Part shown: positions 10,401 to 21,639 of the stretch, in pieces
Layout of the letters: each line of letters starts with the position of its first letter
How positions within the stretch are numbered: position 1 is the stretch's first letter
Source: Stomoxys calcitrans
Lineage: Eukaryota; Arthropoda; Insecta; Diptera; Muscidae
DNA length: 64,000 nucleotides
Assembly: GCF_963082655.1 (NCBI RefSeq)
Contig: NC_081556.1
Span: forward strand, 69,053,227-69,117,226
Reading direction: 5' to 3'
Notes under the pieces: model-generated
Told to the model about the DNA's origin: nothing
What the model saw: the letters and a program-made list of their open reading frames with translations, nothing else
Database searches by the model: none
Position numbers and translations under genes: made by a program

Positions 10401-11194
10401 GATCGCGCCTACGTTTACTGAGAAGTCACACTACTTTTTTGAAAAAGTGAGGAAATAGTCAAATTATTGGATTTTTTCTTATAATTTACGGAGGACAATT
10501 ATTCTCATATTTCCGTCCTCCATTTCAGTAACACTTATGTATACGTGAATTTCTTTTCTATTCCGAGGAAACCTCCATGTTTTCGTAGAAGTGACCATCG
10601 TAATTTTACATTTAATATTTAATTAGATAGATGTACAATTAAACATGTAAATAAATGTTTATGGCTGTGTGGAAATATCTCCCCAAGCGAATGTACATTT
10701 CATTTCAAGAATATAGGTTTTTAACCAAACTAAAGCAAGCAACAACAATGTTCATTGCACAATGTTCATTGAGTAAGCAGAATGAACAACATGTACGATT
10801 CACTGACTACGTATATTTATCCCATTTCATGGTCGCATGCTAGTGGTTCTTGGCTACTTTCTAAAAAAGGTCAATAAAATGAAGAAATCCACAATGTGGT
10901 GGCATCCTCCATTGTATTTAGAGTTTTGTGGCATCATACACAGAATATGGTGAATATTATCCGTTTGTAATCCTGGTATCACAAAATACAAATCAAACAC
11001 TGAAACCGTACTAACTCGGCTTCCAAGTGGGGAAAGAGCAAGATGTGAGTTGAAATGTTTAAGAGGTTGTCAGTGAAACATTAATTTAGGATTTAAGGTT
11101 GATTTGATTCAGAGAGAATCGATAGTTTCGCCGTAATGAATGAAATGATTTCCAGAAAAATTAGTTTTTACCTTCAACTTTGCAAATTTCTCCA
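10401..11194. other. No gene recognised
   Basis: AT-rich, non-coding. No supportable feature. Confidence 0.3.
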
Positions 11195-11332
11195 TATACT
11201 TGCCATTAAGGAATAAGTGCAAACTTGTCACATATGAATGAGTGCTGTCTGAATCAAGTTTAAGCTCAATGATAAAGGACCTCTTTTTTGAGGAGAAGTT
11301 TTTACATGGCACAGTACAAATGTCACCAGAAT
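11195..11332 (-). mobile_element. tRNA-SINE fragment, reverse orientation
   Basis: Reverse complement of the SINE body and tail: CATTAAGGAAT (tail), CACATATGAATGAGTGC, CAAGTTTAAGCTCAATGATA and GAAGTTTTTACATGGCACAG. The tRNA-like head is missing, so it is a 5'-truncated copy. No target duplication was identified. Confidence 0.7.
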
Positions 11333-11567
11333 GTGAAAGGGATAGGTTAATTAAGAGTCGCAGTTCTTTACAGACCTATTAAGTCCATTGTGATACCACA
11401 GCAGCGACATACCAAGGCCTCTGGTGGGAACCTATTCCACGACTTCACGCTGGCAATCCGAGCACGCTACTAACCCGACTGCCTTCTACCTCCCATCTTA
11501 TAATGCTAATACTCATCTGCAATTAAGCTATGACCATCTGTCTGTACGTGTTAATTTGCGTACGAGA
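11333..11567. other. Unassigned, possibly a transposon UTR
   Basis: A GC-richer patch (11380-11500: TACCAAGGCCTCTGGTGGGA, CTTCACGCTGGCAATCCGAG) stands out from the flanks. It resembles LINE 3'-UTR text, but I cannot tie it to a specific copy in this window. Confidence 0.25.
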
Positions 11568-12300
11568 TCTTCTATATGTATATAAATGAATTTGTGTTTG
11601 TTTGTTTGTGGATTTGTAAATTTTGTTTGTTCCATTTAGACTCAAAAAAGGCTGAAATTTTCACAGATTGTGGGGAGTGGTTCGGAAGGAGCAATAGGCA
11701 ATATAATTTTTTGATATCTCAAGGGGGGCGGACCCTCCCACTTACCCCAAAAGTACCACCCAAAAATAAAAGTGGACCGAATGGTGCAATATAGGGGGCT
11801 GCCCCTACCTCAAAACCCCCTTAAATAGGCATATTGGACGATAATGACAATATGGGACTCGAATCAAAGGTATTCGGGAGTAGATTACGAATATGGTCAG
11901 GAAGGAGGAATAGGCTTTATAACCCAAAATCAAGAAAGGTATTGGAGAGTAGAATACGAATATGGTATTAAAAGTTGGCTCCAAGGAACCCAGGAGTCAC
12001 TTCAACCCCAAATGTTTCCCAAACAAACATATTGGACGTAGATATCAATATGGGACTCCAATTAAAGGTATTCGGGAGAAGATTCAAGAATCTAGGCGCT
12101 CCAAAAATCGCCTCCAATAGATTACTTGACCAATTAAAACAATGGGGGATCACATGATAGATATTTTTGAGTAGAGTGCATCATTCAAATATGTTCTCAA
12201 GTGGTAGATGGAGTGTGATGCACAAAACTATTATAGACGCCCTCCACCAAACGGCTGTATACACCAATCATGACAATATGGGGTTAAATTAAAGGTATAA
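11568..12300 (+). mobile_element. Non-autonomous Helitron, 5' part (copy 1)
   Basis: The 5' end is A|TCTTCTATATGTATATAAAT after 11567, followed by GAATTTGTGTTTGTTTG, GACTCAAAAAAGGCTGAAAT and GGGGGGCGGACCCTCCCAC. Tandem sub-repeats follow with phrases like TATGGGACTC and AAAGGTATTCGGGAG. The 3' CTAG end is not present; similarity fades after about 12160-12300. It matches the complete element at 50159-52198. Confidence 0.75.
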
Positions 12301-12939
12301 GGTTGTGAACTGTGAGTCTGATCTCATTATTCTGCTCATATATTTAGCGGACCAACCTACCCCAAAACAGCCGATCAATCATAATGACCTAACAGGACAC
12401 TGTGTGATTTAATTAATGTGTGGGTACACAAATAAATGTAGGCCGCAATACTCTAAAATTATGAAGTTAAGCGTGATAGGAGGAGTTGCAAACCTTAACG
12501 TTAAGATTGCAACCATTTTTAGCTCATCGATAGACAAGACCAAATGTCGTGCTGCGTGGCAACACTTTTTTGTTCAAAAGTTTTACACGGTCTAATAGTA
12601 AGAATTATCACCACCGCACCAAATATATAGACTGGCAAATTAGTTCTTTACCACAGGAAATCGTTTAATTTGGCAATTTGATTTGATTTAAAAAAAGACA
12701 AATGATGACTATTTAATGGGTAATCATATAGTCATACCACATGATGTTCAATGTTGTTGGCGTTAAGCCACTCCAAGCGAGTAGTAGCATTAACATTTAA
12801 GTTAGCGCCATCTACTCACTGTTTTGGAATGGATAAACCAATTTTGAGTAATTTATCAGTAATGTAGCAGTTTTTAACCGATTCTCAAGAATTTCATGTA
12901 TATTTAGCGTTTTACGTTTCCAGTTTCGACGTATTAGCG
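12301..12939. other. No gene recognised
   Basis: AT-rich, apparently low-repeat. A CATCGATAG motif lies near 12525. No coding signal. Confidence 0.3.
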
Positions 12940-13215
12940 ATGTCGCCTCTTAATCCAGAAACCCTTAAAACTATAGAAAATATGTAAGTTTATTCTATAC
13001 CTTGAAATGATGTCTTGTCAAACGACAATATTAACGAACTGTTCATGAGAAAGATCTCATTTCCAACAATTTAAGGGTTTTGGAGCTTCAGTTTCATATT
13101 CCTTCCAGGCAATTTAATGCTTTTAACAGAGCAGCATTTTCTTAATTATTTCTGGCATTTCAGTGAGTTCACTGCAATCCTTGATGGAAGATGCAGTGAC
13201 ACAAACGACTGGTAA
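12940..13215 (+). CDS. Weak candidate: two-exon short frame with splice signals
   Basis: An ATG at 12940-12942 opens a 14-codon frame ending in AT|GTAAGT (donor at 12984), a strong 5' splice signal. At 13150-13163 TTTCTGGCATTTCAG is a good polypyrimidine-AG acceptor. Joining 12983 to 13164 keeps the frame open for 16 more codons, to TGG TAA at 13210-13215. There is also a possible donor at ACTG|GTAAAA (13212). The intron would be 180 bp, a plausible fly size. I recognise no homology and the peptide is very short, so it could be coincidence. Confidence 0.15.
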
Positions 13216-14138
13216 AAGCCTCCCAGTATTGTGTAGTATGAGAAGGGGAAAGAAAACAAGCGATTTTATGACAACATCTGTTGCGTTCATTTTTATACGT
13301 ACAAGTAAGATTGTCGTGTCGTGCTCATAAATGAATATAACAGAACTAAAAACTTACAACTTTTAACCCAAAAAAAGCAAGCACAGAACAGCTTGAGGGG
13401 TATGTACTCGAGCTAAAGAACGGCTACATTAGCTAGTGAGAACAACATTCACTAAACTTATTTCACAACGTTGGTCAAATCTCCCTATACACCGACGAGC
13501 TTTCATGTCTTTACACTTATTACAAGCAAACATAACCATCAACAATTTCAGCTGGAAACATTGAAGGCTGTGAATCCCCTACGCGTGCAAATTTGGAACA
13601 AACCTAAAAAGGGATACATATAATTTTGTTCTCTTTTCCTAGAATATTAAGCGCAATTTGTCTGGACATTTTAAGAGCATAGTTATATATGATTTATTTC
13701 TTAAATAATATTCATAGAAGTCCTCAAATGAAATCCAAAGTGAAACTTTTTCTGAGTTCGAATTCTCTCCGAAACGTCATACTGCTTATCACCCTCACTA
13801 ATGCTGGTGGCGTTCGTGATAATCGTAACGAGGTCAAACCTCCATGGAGCGCTGACTATAAAAAGATTCAAAGTAAAAACTTTATATCATAATATTTTAA
13901 ATTATTTATACAGAAGCTATAGCAACAACAAATAATCTAAAATAATAATATGATGTTGAAACTCATGAAGTAGAAGAACTCTTACGAGGTTTATGACGTT
14001 TACTACTTTTTACACGTTTTATACAAGTATACAACGTTTTCGATATTTACAACTTTTTGACAGTCGAAAACTCTGTTCTATAATTACCGTTTCCACGACG
14101 TCCTCAAAGCTTCTGGAGAAATCGTTACTTGAAACCTT
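13216..14138. other. No gene recognised
   Basis: AT-rich, with a 67-codon chance frame at 13689-13892. No domain recognised. Confidence 0.3.
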
Positions 14139-14282
14139 AAGGTTAGGTTAGGTTGAAAAGAGGGTGCAGATATTAATCCGCCCCATGCCACTATGGACGT
14201 ACACCTAAACAAGTAATCGCTCTAAAAACTATAAAGTAACTTCTAAAAAGAAAAATTTAAGTTAGGAATTCCGTGCTACTTA
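14139..14282 (-). mobile_element. LINE 3'-UTR tail (family L1), 5'-truncated
   Basis: On the minus strand the sequence ends in ...CACCCTCTTTTCAACCTAACC. It matches the 3' ends at 17420, 29931, 48860 and 60130, with shared phrases CGCCCCATGCCACTATGGAC and AAAAACTATAAAGTAAC. The TTAGG-like text GGTTAGGTTAGGTTG is this tail, not telomeric DNA. Confidence 0.75.
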
Positions 14283-14640
14283 CTTGCAACCTTTAGTCTA
14301 TTAGCATATCAGGCAGTTACCTCTCATGACAAACACTATGGGTGAGACATCGGCCAAGGAATTCACGTTTAAACTTTCTTCTTTGATAAATCAAACAATC
14401 GATCCTTTCAAACAATCTGACGGAGGATAGTAGGGAACAGTACAGTTCTTTTAATACTATTTGCTTCTCTTCCTTCTCGTTAAGCTTAAAAAGCTTGCAT
14501 CAACCAAATGGAATAAATATTTAGTCGCAAACTCAAATGTAGCGAAACTGAAAATTTCTATTGCGGTTTCACATATTCTGTTGTGATTCTTGTGTTTTTA
14601 TTGCGAATATTGCTGTTTTCAAAGTTGCCAACGTTAACCG
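14283..14640. other. No gene recognised
   Basis: No supportable feature. Confidence 0.3.
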
Positions 14641-14644
14641 TCTA

Positions 14645-15120
14645 AGCTAAAAGTCCGGAAAAGAGATGGGAATGGCAAAAAAAAAAGAAAAAAAAAAAAA
14701 CTAGTCCTTAATTAAAAGGCATGCAATGAAAGGCGTCCGTTCCATTGCAGTACAAGAACAACTTCGACGACAACACTTCACTATGCTCCGTGTCACATAT
14801 GGTCATGCAAACCATTGCAGTGCAGTATCTCTTCTGGCCATAGATGACACAAGAAAAATCTGTAACTTCGGAAAGCAAACAACATCAGTCGCTGTAGGAA
14901 AAGAACAAGTGCAGCCACAGCTTAACTCACAAGTAAGTGTTGATTCAAAAAGCGAAAACCACAACGGCAAAACAAACGCGCGCTCAACTAAAAACTAACA
15001 AGTAGAACAACTACAAGAAGAAAACAAGTTCAAAACAACCATATAAAAAACATCAACAGAAAAAGAACGTCAGAAAGGCAGCGGGAGGACGAGAGACGGA
15101 GTACTGTAAAGAGAACAAGC
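14645..15120 (+). other. Candidate host transcript segment with a 90-codon frame
   Basis: After a poly-A-rich stretch (14677-14700), a frame runs 14726-14998. A strong donor, CACAA|GTAAGTGT, sits inside it at 14933, so the true exon could end there after 69 codons. The sequence is less AT-rich than its neighbours and full of AACAAC/ACAAG phrases like fly 5' UTRs or Gln/Asn-rich coding DNA. I recognise no domain, upstream promoter or downstream acceptor. It might also be an unidentified transposon UTR. Confidence 0.2.
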
Positions 15121-15424
15121 AGCCAGAACTTTAAATATCAGATAGTAGAGAATGTTAGCCTTTATGTTCGTTGCACACGGTGGACACTGCTTCCCATGGG
15201 GGCTGACATGGTCAGGGGGCATAGAGTTGGTAACATGTCTAGGCTCTTCCTATTACTGGACTATCAATTAAATACTGCAATGTATTTCTTCTTCTAAATG
15301 AGTTTTACTGGACGACAGTGCTGTCCGGAGGAAATCATAAATCTATTATTTCCACAAGCAATACAAGCCGCGTTAACCCCTTTTGGGCAACTGCCCAAAA
15401 TTGCACAATCCATGAAGAATATTA
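15121..15424. other. No gene recognised
   Basis: A GC-richer patch at 15170-15240 (GGTGGACACTGCTTCCCATG, GGGGCTGACATGGTCAGGGG) has no match I recognise. Confidence 0.25.
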
Positions 15425-15828
15425 TTAAATTCGGTGGTCTCTTACCAATAAGGTTGAAACAGGTTTATTGTATGGTTGCGAACTGTTTGGTACGTCGAGT
15501 CGCCGTAAATTATATGTAGTATTTAACAGCATTACACGTTATGTATATCGCATAAGGAGAAGGCAGAATGTTACACAGTTCTCCAACTCTCCTTTTGGTT
15601 ACCGTGTCGACTCTCTTCTTAAAATACGAGCGTTACAATTTCTTCGCAAGACTATTATCAAAGAGACACCAAAATATCTCTTTGACAGACTTCACGAAAC
15701 CCAATAGTGTAAGGAGAATTATACCTTTTAGGAGGAAGTGCCTGGTTACTGAAAGACAATTGTTTTTGGGAACTATATGTCTTTGGGACGCTCTAACATT
15801 TGATTTGCAACGTATCTACATTTAAAAA
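15425..15828 (+). pseudogene. Jockey-type LINE, C-terminal relic of the RT protein
   Basis: The frame reads TGLLYGCELFG, SSRRKLYVVFNSITRYVYR, then VDSLLKIRALQFLRKTI, PKYLFDRLHE and, after a +1 shift near 15700, RRIIPFRRKCLVTERQLF followed by GTICLWDALTFDLQRI. This is the post-RT C-terminal domain of jockey/CR1-group non-LTR retrotransposons. The whole RT core is absent. The same domain, split by an insertion, appears at 53480-53863 and 55092-55175. Broken by one clear frameshift and by the 5' truncation. Confidence 0.75.
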
Positions 15829-15944
15829 AGACGACAGAACAATTTTTCATAACATGCAACGCCTTTGTTTTAAATGATCATAGAATCGTTTTTTTATTTT
15901 TTGGCCAATTTGATGCACCACGTTTCCTCAATAGAACGATTTCG

Positions 15945-16395
15945 ATATCCGACAAAGTCACACACTTAGGCGAGATCTTGGACAGGAAATTGAATTGGGA
16001 ATGTCACATTCAGGATCATACCGAAAAGGGTCACAAATGTTTGGCACTATGTAGACGGGCCGTAGGCTCGAAGTGGGGCTTGAATTCAAGGATAGTCATT
16101 TGGCTCTACAGAAGCGTGATTAGACCAATACTTACTTACGCTTCAGTAGTTTGGTGGACTGCAACATACAACAGGTTTAGAGAACACGTTGTCTTGGCAT
16201 ATGCGTAGCGATGAGGACCACGCCCATTAGGGCACTGGAGACTATTCTGGACCCATACACAAACAAATTAAGTACGAGGCAGCCATTGCGGCTATGATGA
16301 ATTAAGGCGATGTAAGAATGGATTGGTGATTGGAGCAACTCGTACCATCGCGGTATAATCGAGGCGACGATAGAAAACCTGAGAACCTTTGCCTT
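15945..16395 (+). pseudogene. LINE RT thumb/connection relic (I/LOA-type)
   Basis: The frame reads VTHLGEILDRKLNWECHIQD (the normal family text is YLGVILDxKLNW), then CLALCRRAVGSKWGLNSRIV and IWLYRSVIRPILTYASVVWW. This is the RT thumb and following connection of I/LOA-group non-LTR elements. After a shift near 16195 the plus strand matches 59065-59270 (GGCACTGGAGACTATTCTGG, CCATCGCGGTATAAT), so the two relics overlap and together extend from the thumb into RNase H. Several stops. Confidence 0.75.
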
Positions 16396-17214
16396 TGAGA
16401 ATTATCTTCAAAATTTCGCGTTTAAGAAATATAATCGAAATTTTGCGTGTACTAAATATTTTACTAATTTCATTGAAACAATTAAATCATTTGACCACAT
16501 CCTTATTACATTTGTACCAAATTTGATTTTTCGACACAAATTTTGTATATTTATTTTTATTTTTAAATTTATTTTATTTTTATTATTTATTTATAAATTT
16601 TAATTCCTGAAACTCCATGATAAACCTATGTGTGCTGTTATGAATGCAATTTTGAAATAATTGAATGCAAGGTAGAGGTGACAAAAGATCGATGACGCTA
16701 TCGATATTATATTTTTTTTTTTTATCTGAATATCGATATATATTTTTCTTATGACACTATCGGCAAAGTATAATTTTTTTTTCCAAAATTTAACAAAAAT
16801 AACCAAACCGACATTGAATGTATCCTGTAAGATACATTGCACTTATAGAGGGCTCAATTTTGATCCGACTGCGCTTAAATTTTGTACAATGGTTTTTCTC
16901 ATGCGCAGAAAAAAATAATGGCTTAAAATTGATCAATGAACATGTTATTGATTTCTTAACATATTTTAAACAAAATTGTTAATTGCTTTGATTATTATTG
17001 ACATTGAAATTCCATTTGCCATTGAATCATGATTTGTTTTAGGATTAATGGTTATCAAATTTTTAATTGCACGAATTAATATTGTTATTGAATAAAATAA
17101 ACGGCTTGTATCTGTTTCTAAAAAAGCAAGATGACATTGTGTACTGTTTCACACACATATAGTGCGAATAGAAGTCCAAATAGACCAAATATTTATTTCA
17201 GAAAAATCTAGAAT
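16396..17214. other. AT-rich; CGATA-type motifs; nothing else recognised
   Basis: GATCGATGACGCTATCGATAT and ATATCGATATA lie near 16686-16745. The stretch 16910-17110 looks like an AT-rich MITE interior, but I could not define ends. Confidence 0.3.
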
Positions 17215-17412
17215 GTAAATATATAAGTGGACAAATTATACATGTGGAACGCATCTGAAACGGGAGGACGTGGTAGAGATTAAATAAGGTATGTATTTAT
17301 GCTCATTAATGTTGCCCTATTATATAGGAATATTTAGAAATCCATATATAAATTAGGCATCTTAATATTGACCAAAAAAACACAACTTCCTAAATATATC
17401 TTTTCATGTGGA
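17215..17412 (+). repeat. Unnamed repeat shared with 45265-45480
   Basis: Shares AATTAAATAAGGT/GATTAAATAAGGT, TTATATAGGAATATTTAGAA versus TTATAATATTTAATAA, CCATATATAAATTAGGCATC versus CCATCTATATTTAAGCGTC, and TATTGACC/TATTGACT in the same order. Each copy directly precedes a LINE relic. Family unknown. Confidence 0.5.
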
Positions 17413-17417
17413 TCATT

Positions 17418-18420
17418 AGGTTAGGTTGGGATAGGTTGAAAAGAGGGTGCAGATATTTATCCGCCCCATGCCACTATGGACATACACCTAAGCCAGTAAT
17501 GAACTTGTTGCGTGCTCTAAAAACTATAAAGTAACCTTTTAAAAGAAAATTTTAAGTAAGGAACTCCGTGCTTCTTACAAAATCCTTAGTAGTTTTCAAT
17601 AGGGGGAGTGGCTAAGTTGGTTCATGTCTGGTATTGTGTCTCTACCTAAGTGCCGGTATCTGTTTGACGCGAAAGCCGGGCAATGACAAAGGAAATGCTC
17701 CAACGTCTTATCATCTTCCCCGCTATCACTTGCCGCACCGATTTTACATAAGAGCGCTCGTAGTCCTATGGGTCCCGTAATGATACCAATAGCTATACTG
17801 ACCTACTTCTTGCTTTCTTTCAGTAATAGCCTCGTCTTCTAACGATCCGAATCTCCCCATAGGATTTTCGTTTCGCTGTTCCACAGTGTTGCATGCGCAT
17901 TCGCCGCCCGCTCCCTTGACTTGGACTGCGTCGACCCGAAAGGCTTCGGGTTAACCAAGTTTATTGACGGCAGTCCTCTGATCTTCTTCGCCAAATCGTC
18001 TGCCCTTACATTTCCCCTTTACTCCGTTATGGCCCGGCACCCGAACGGTACGGATTGTGCCATGCTCAGAGAAGGCGTTAATCTCCTTCTTACACCGCAA
18101 GACTGTTCGTGACCTAACCCTCCTGGATGTTATTGCCCTTATGGCAATTTTACTGTCGATAAAGATGTTCACACTCGACTCACTCGCGTTAGCATCACAC
18201 CACCTCACGCATTCCGTGATCGCTCAGATCTTCGCCTGCAGGACCGTATTATGGTCAGGCAGTCTAAAACAGATCTCAGTACCTCGGTTCTCAATGTAAA
18301 CCCCCAACCCCACTCTGTCCTCTAGCTTTGATCCATCCGTGTAATATGATCTTCCAGATGGCAATAATAGGGTTACGTCAATATAAGACTGTGCCGATCC
18401 CAGTCCAATCCCTTTGCTAA
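17418..18420 (-). pseudogene. LINE family L1: RNase H domain and 3' UTR
   Basis: Reading the minus strand from 18420 down: TDGSKLEDRVGLGVY near 18335 (first RNase H Asp), ITECVRWCDANASESSV (the Glu), VNIFIDSKIAIRAI (second Asp), TVRVPGHNGVKGK (His/Gly region). A longer tail follows with LVNPKPFGST and a CHCPAF-type C/H-rich region, then a non-coding 3' UTR ending in TTCAACCTATCCCAACCTAACC at 17418. This is the RNase H module found in I, LOA and related non-LTR groups. Frameshifts near 17950 and stops break it; EN and RT are missing, as expected of a 5'-truncated insertion. The same family gave 29931-31890, 48172-48865 and 59053-60135. Confidence 0.8.
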
Positions 18421-18660
18421 TATTTCATCTACTTGAGCATATTGCTCTTTTAGTGACTTTGGTTTGAATCCTCATTGACATCAATAATACCCTGTACCAC
18501 GGTAGTGTTGTATACAAAGCCTAAACAAAAACTTATACATCTAACCAAACTCTCACTGCATGTTGCACTTAAAAAATACACAGTGGTTAATTTAAAGAAC
18601 TGAAACTTCCTGATATTATCAAGTGAGCTGTTATGAATGAAATTGAGAACAATTTTCAGT
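18421..18660. other. No gene recognised
   Basis: A short phrase ATACCCTGTACCAC near 18486 matches 26708-26722. Otherwise nothing. Confidence 0.3.
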
Positions 18661-19015
18661 CATTGTGGTCGTCATGACAGATCACTGCCTAATCGGAAAC
18701 CATGCTGACAGACTGAAGCCAGCAACGACTTTTGCAGAAGCTGTGAGGACATCGAAGAAGAAGAGACTATAGAACCCCTTTTGTGTGTGTGTCCTGCACT
18801 ACCAGTCAGAAGGAGTTCCATTTTAGGCTCTCATTTCTTTGAAATCCTGCCTGATTTAGCGGATGTGAACATTCGCAAACTATTGGGATTTTGGGAAAGC
18901 AATCTGCATGGTTCAACGGTAGGAACTAGAAGACATCTTCCTTCTTCTGTTCCTGTGGTATCACAATGGACGAAAACGCCTAAGTGAGTCTGATGGCAAG
19001 GCTGTCCTTAACCCG
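18661..19015 (+). pseudogene. LINE family L2: C-terminal end
   Basis: Reads MTDHCLIGNHAD, then EEEET, CPALPVRRSSILGSHFFEIL, LADVNIRKLLGFWE, with a frameshift and stop near 18770. It matches 45869-46087 closely at DNA level. The C-x-CPAL phrase is the C-terminal C/H-rich region that follows RNase H in I/R1-group LINEs. The 3' UTR includes GTATCACAATGGACGAAAAC and GAGTCTGATGGCAAG. Only the last ~350 bp are present. Confidence 0.65.
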
Positions 19016-20274
19016 TTCGCGAATAGGATTTCGCGATGAGGATTTTTGAAATAGGATGGTATCTTTTGGTACATAGTTTATTCTTATGGCTCGTCTAATA
19101 AATCTACAAGCGCATTCTTCTTCAAGCACTAACTCTAGAACTAATGCTGTTTCCTAAAATGAGTAAACATTTTTTAAAATTTTAATAAAGCATCCACATA
19201 CATATACGCATCGTCCGATTTACACATAGATAAAGTGGCATAGTAGCTTCAATCTTCGGCCGATACTCACCAATTTTGGTGGGGGAATGGATGTTCAACT
19301 TATTGTAGTGAACAGGAAAACGGTCCTATACCTTACTGTTACATCACCGCCCGCATCAAAAACTGATGAGATTTTAATTGTTTCCATATTCTTTGGATTA
19401 CAGAATCTAAAATATTATCTAAGATTTGCAGTTGCATTGCTCCAGTGTAAAGCATATGTACACACTCGTACATCAGTTGCGCAATAAATAACGCTATATA
19501 CTATAACTCTTGTGGAACAGAAAAAAAAACGAAATCCGTTTAAATTATTTCTATGATATGAAATTGGAGTAAATGGCCGGCCTCTTAAAATATCAAATGT
19601 GTTTTTAGCAAACCACTTCTTTCATTGCAATTGTTTATTTTCATTTCTTGTTCTTCTTCATAACGTTCTATCCAATCAAAATTAATGCAATCTCTTAAAT
19701 GGCGTGCACTCATAGCTTCAAGGAAAGCTTAACGCACCGGAGCAGTGTGCAGGCAAAGAAATACTGTATTAGTTATTAGAGCAATTCGCAACAGGCATGT
19801 ACCTCTAATGTACATAAAAATGTGGCTTCAACTGTAATTATCTAAGACTTTCAGTATATGTTTTAGATATGTATGTGTTGAAGATCGACTGGACATAAGG
19901 TGGATGACAGCAAATGACGATATTCAAACCAGTATACCATACCATTGATGTATAATAAAATGGTCATATTGTTCGTAACCCCTCGAAATATCTGTTTTAA
20001 ATTTAATCAGGCGAGAAGTTTATACTGGATTTATATATAACTCTGATGTTGATAAATTAATAACCTAATTTATCAAAATCAGTGTACAGCTTAGTAATAC
20101 TACCCAAGTTTCGTCAGTATTGGTAAAAAATGTAGGCTACTACGGTCTTATAAATGTTAATCGGGCGTAACTTATAAGTGATGGCAATAACCACTTCAGA
20201 ACCGATTTCTTTGAAATTCTGTAGTCAATGGTCATAAGAGAATCCTAGGTATAAGCAAAAATTTTAAGCAGTGT
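19016..20274. other. No gene recognised
   Basis: Long AT-rich stretch. ORF-sized frames have no recognisable domains. Phrases such as AATACCACAT or TATACCAT are too weak to call. Confidence 0.3.
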
Positions 20275-20465
20275 TTTTCCGCTCCTAATACTGGCGGCAT
20301 TTGTGACACATTAAGCAACATTAAAACTTCTTTACAAAGAGGTGTTCGGACTTGGCTATAAAAAAAAAGAGTATAATTGTGCTGGAATTTTAAGTGGACG
20401 GCACTCTTTGATATGTGAGAAGTTGGCCACCCGTTCCCTAATGAAATGCATTTGGAGCTTAATAT
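20275..20465 (+). mobile_element. tRNA-SINE, degenerate and head-less (copy 3)
   Basis: Matches the SINE body: GTTTTTCCGCTCCTAATACT, CATTTGTGA, AACTTCTTTACAAAGAGGTG, TTCGGACTTGGCTATAAAAA, GATATGTGAGAAGTTGGCC and CGTTCCCTAATGAAATG. The tRNA-like head is absent. Confidence 0.7.
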
Positions 20466-20545
20466 ATATATAGGAGAGCAATATCTAAAATCTGAATCAA
20501 TTTTATTTCATTTTTAAAAGGCTTTGTCAAAAGCCATGTCTGTGC

Positions 20546-21325
20546 ACCGAAAAAATTCGAGCCTAAAATAAGCAAGCTTAATTTAAAGATGATTAATAAG
20601 CCAACTTATTAAGGAACCATTTCCTTTGGTGACAGATATTTACTTGATGTTAAGGATTTTTCTTTTAAGTAATTATAGATGTTAAACTTTACATATTGTT
20701 ATTAAAAGATAAGAAACTAAAATGAAGATTAAAATATCGTTGAAAGTTAGGAAATTGACGTTGACACAAGACAGTAGAGTACTTCTGTTAAAGACGCTAT
20801 GTTTATAGCCTTACAAATAGGAGCCTTTTAAAATATTTAATTTTTATTTGGTGGGTATTTGGTTTAAAGGTGGTTATTAAGTGAGTTTGCCATTTTTCAC
20901 AATACGTTGTTTTGCTGATTGTAATCTACTTTCATTTCTAATTTTGACTAAACGACTAAAATTTATTTTTTTTTATCTTGTTGGTTCAAGTTAAAAGTCT
21001 TTCCGTGTACGCTTTCAATGAATGCCAAATTTCCACACAGTGAAGAACCCGTTTTTTTATGGAGTTTCACTGTGAAAACTGAACTTAATATCTTCTTTAA
21101 GAAAAGGTAAAATAAAATTGTTTCAAAAAATAATAATTGGACAGTCATCTGTGAAGTAAAATAAGAATTTATCAGAGATCGAAATTTGAAATGGATGGTC
21201 GTGTCCGTTAGTATATAGAAAATTACATTTAAAGATAGCTTCTTTATTTTAAAGTTTTGGTTCTTTGGGAAGTTTTCATGCAAATATGAAAAAATCTTTA
21301 ATTCTTGACCTTTTTTTCTGCGTGC
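20546..21325 (+). mobile_element. CACTG-ended non-autonomous element (copy 1)
   Basis: Begins CACCGAAAAAATTCGAGCCT, then AAGCTTAATTTAAAGATG, AAGGAACCATTTCCTTTGGTG and GTTGAAAGTTAGGAAATTGACG. It later contains AATTTGAAATGGATGGTCGT, TCCGTTAGTATATAGAAAAT and TTTGGTTCTTTGGGAAG. These blocks occur in the same order in 52253-52758 and, reversed, in 49330-49908. The 3' end has decayed to about TTTTTTTCTGCGTG. The 128-codon antisense frame inside it is not a recognisable protein. Confidence 0.65.
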
Positions 21326-21410
21326 CAAATTTAAAACTAGCTCGATCAAAAATGCGATATTTACTCCGTATACAAATTAACATGGACAAAAAAGAGATCA
21401 CAATTCGAGT

Positions 21411-21608
21411 TTTATTCTCGCCACTATAGGATAGGGGGTAATCAAAACCGTCATTCCGTTTGTTATACCTCGAAATATCGATTTGGGACCCCATAAACGA
21501 TATATATTATTGATCGTCTTGACATTAGTAGTCCATCTAGCCATGTTCGTGCGTTCATCCGTTTGGGTCCGAATCATTTTATAACCTGCTATAACTCCCA
21601 CCAAGAAG
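21411..21608 (+). mobile_element. DINE 5'-end fragment
   Basis: TTTTATTCTCGCCACTATAG, GTCATTCCGTTTGTTATACC, CCCATAAACGATATATATTA and CATCTAGCCATGTTCGTG are decayed versions of the DINE 5' block. Truncated after about 200 bp, just before another copy starts. Confidence 0.7.
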
Positions 21609-21639
21609 ATAAATAATTATTTCCAGTGGCTTTAGAGTA

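Noticed and set aside
14148..14158. TTAGG-like repeats (GGTTAGGTTAGG), also near 29931, 46180 and 60125
   Set aside because: These are the 3' tails of LINE families L1 and L2, only two or three units long and always next to the same UTR. Flies also lack TTAGG telomeres.
20963..21349. 128-codon antisense frame
   Set aside because: Lies inside the CACTG-ended element, AT-rich, no domain; broken in the other copies.
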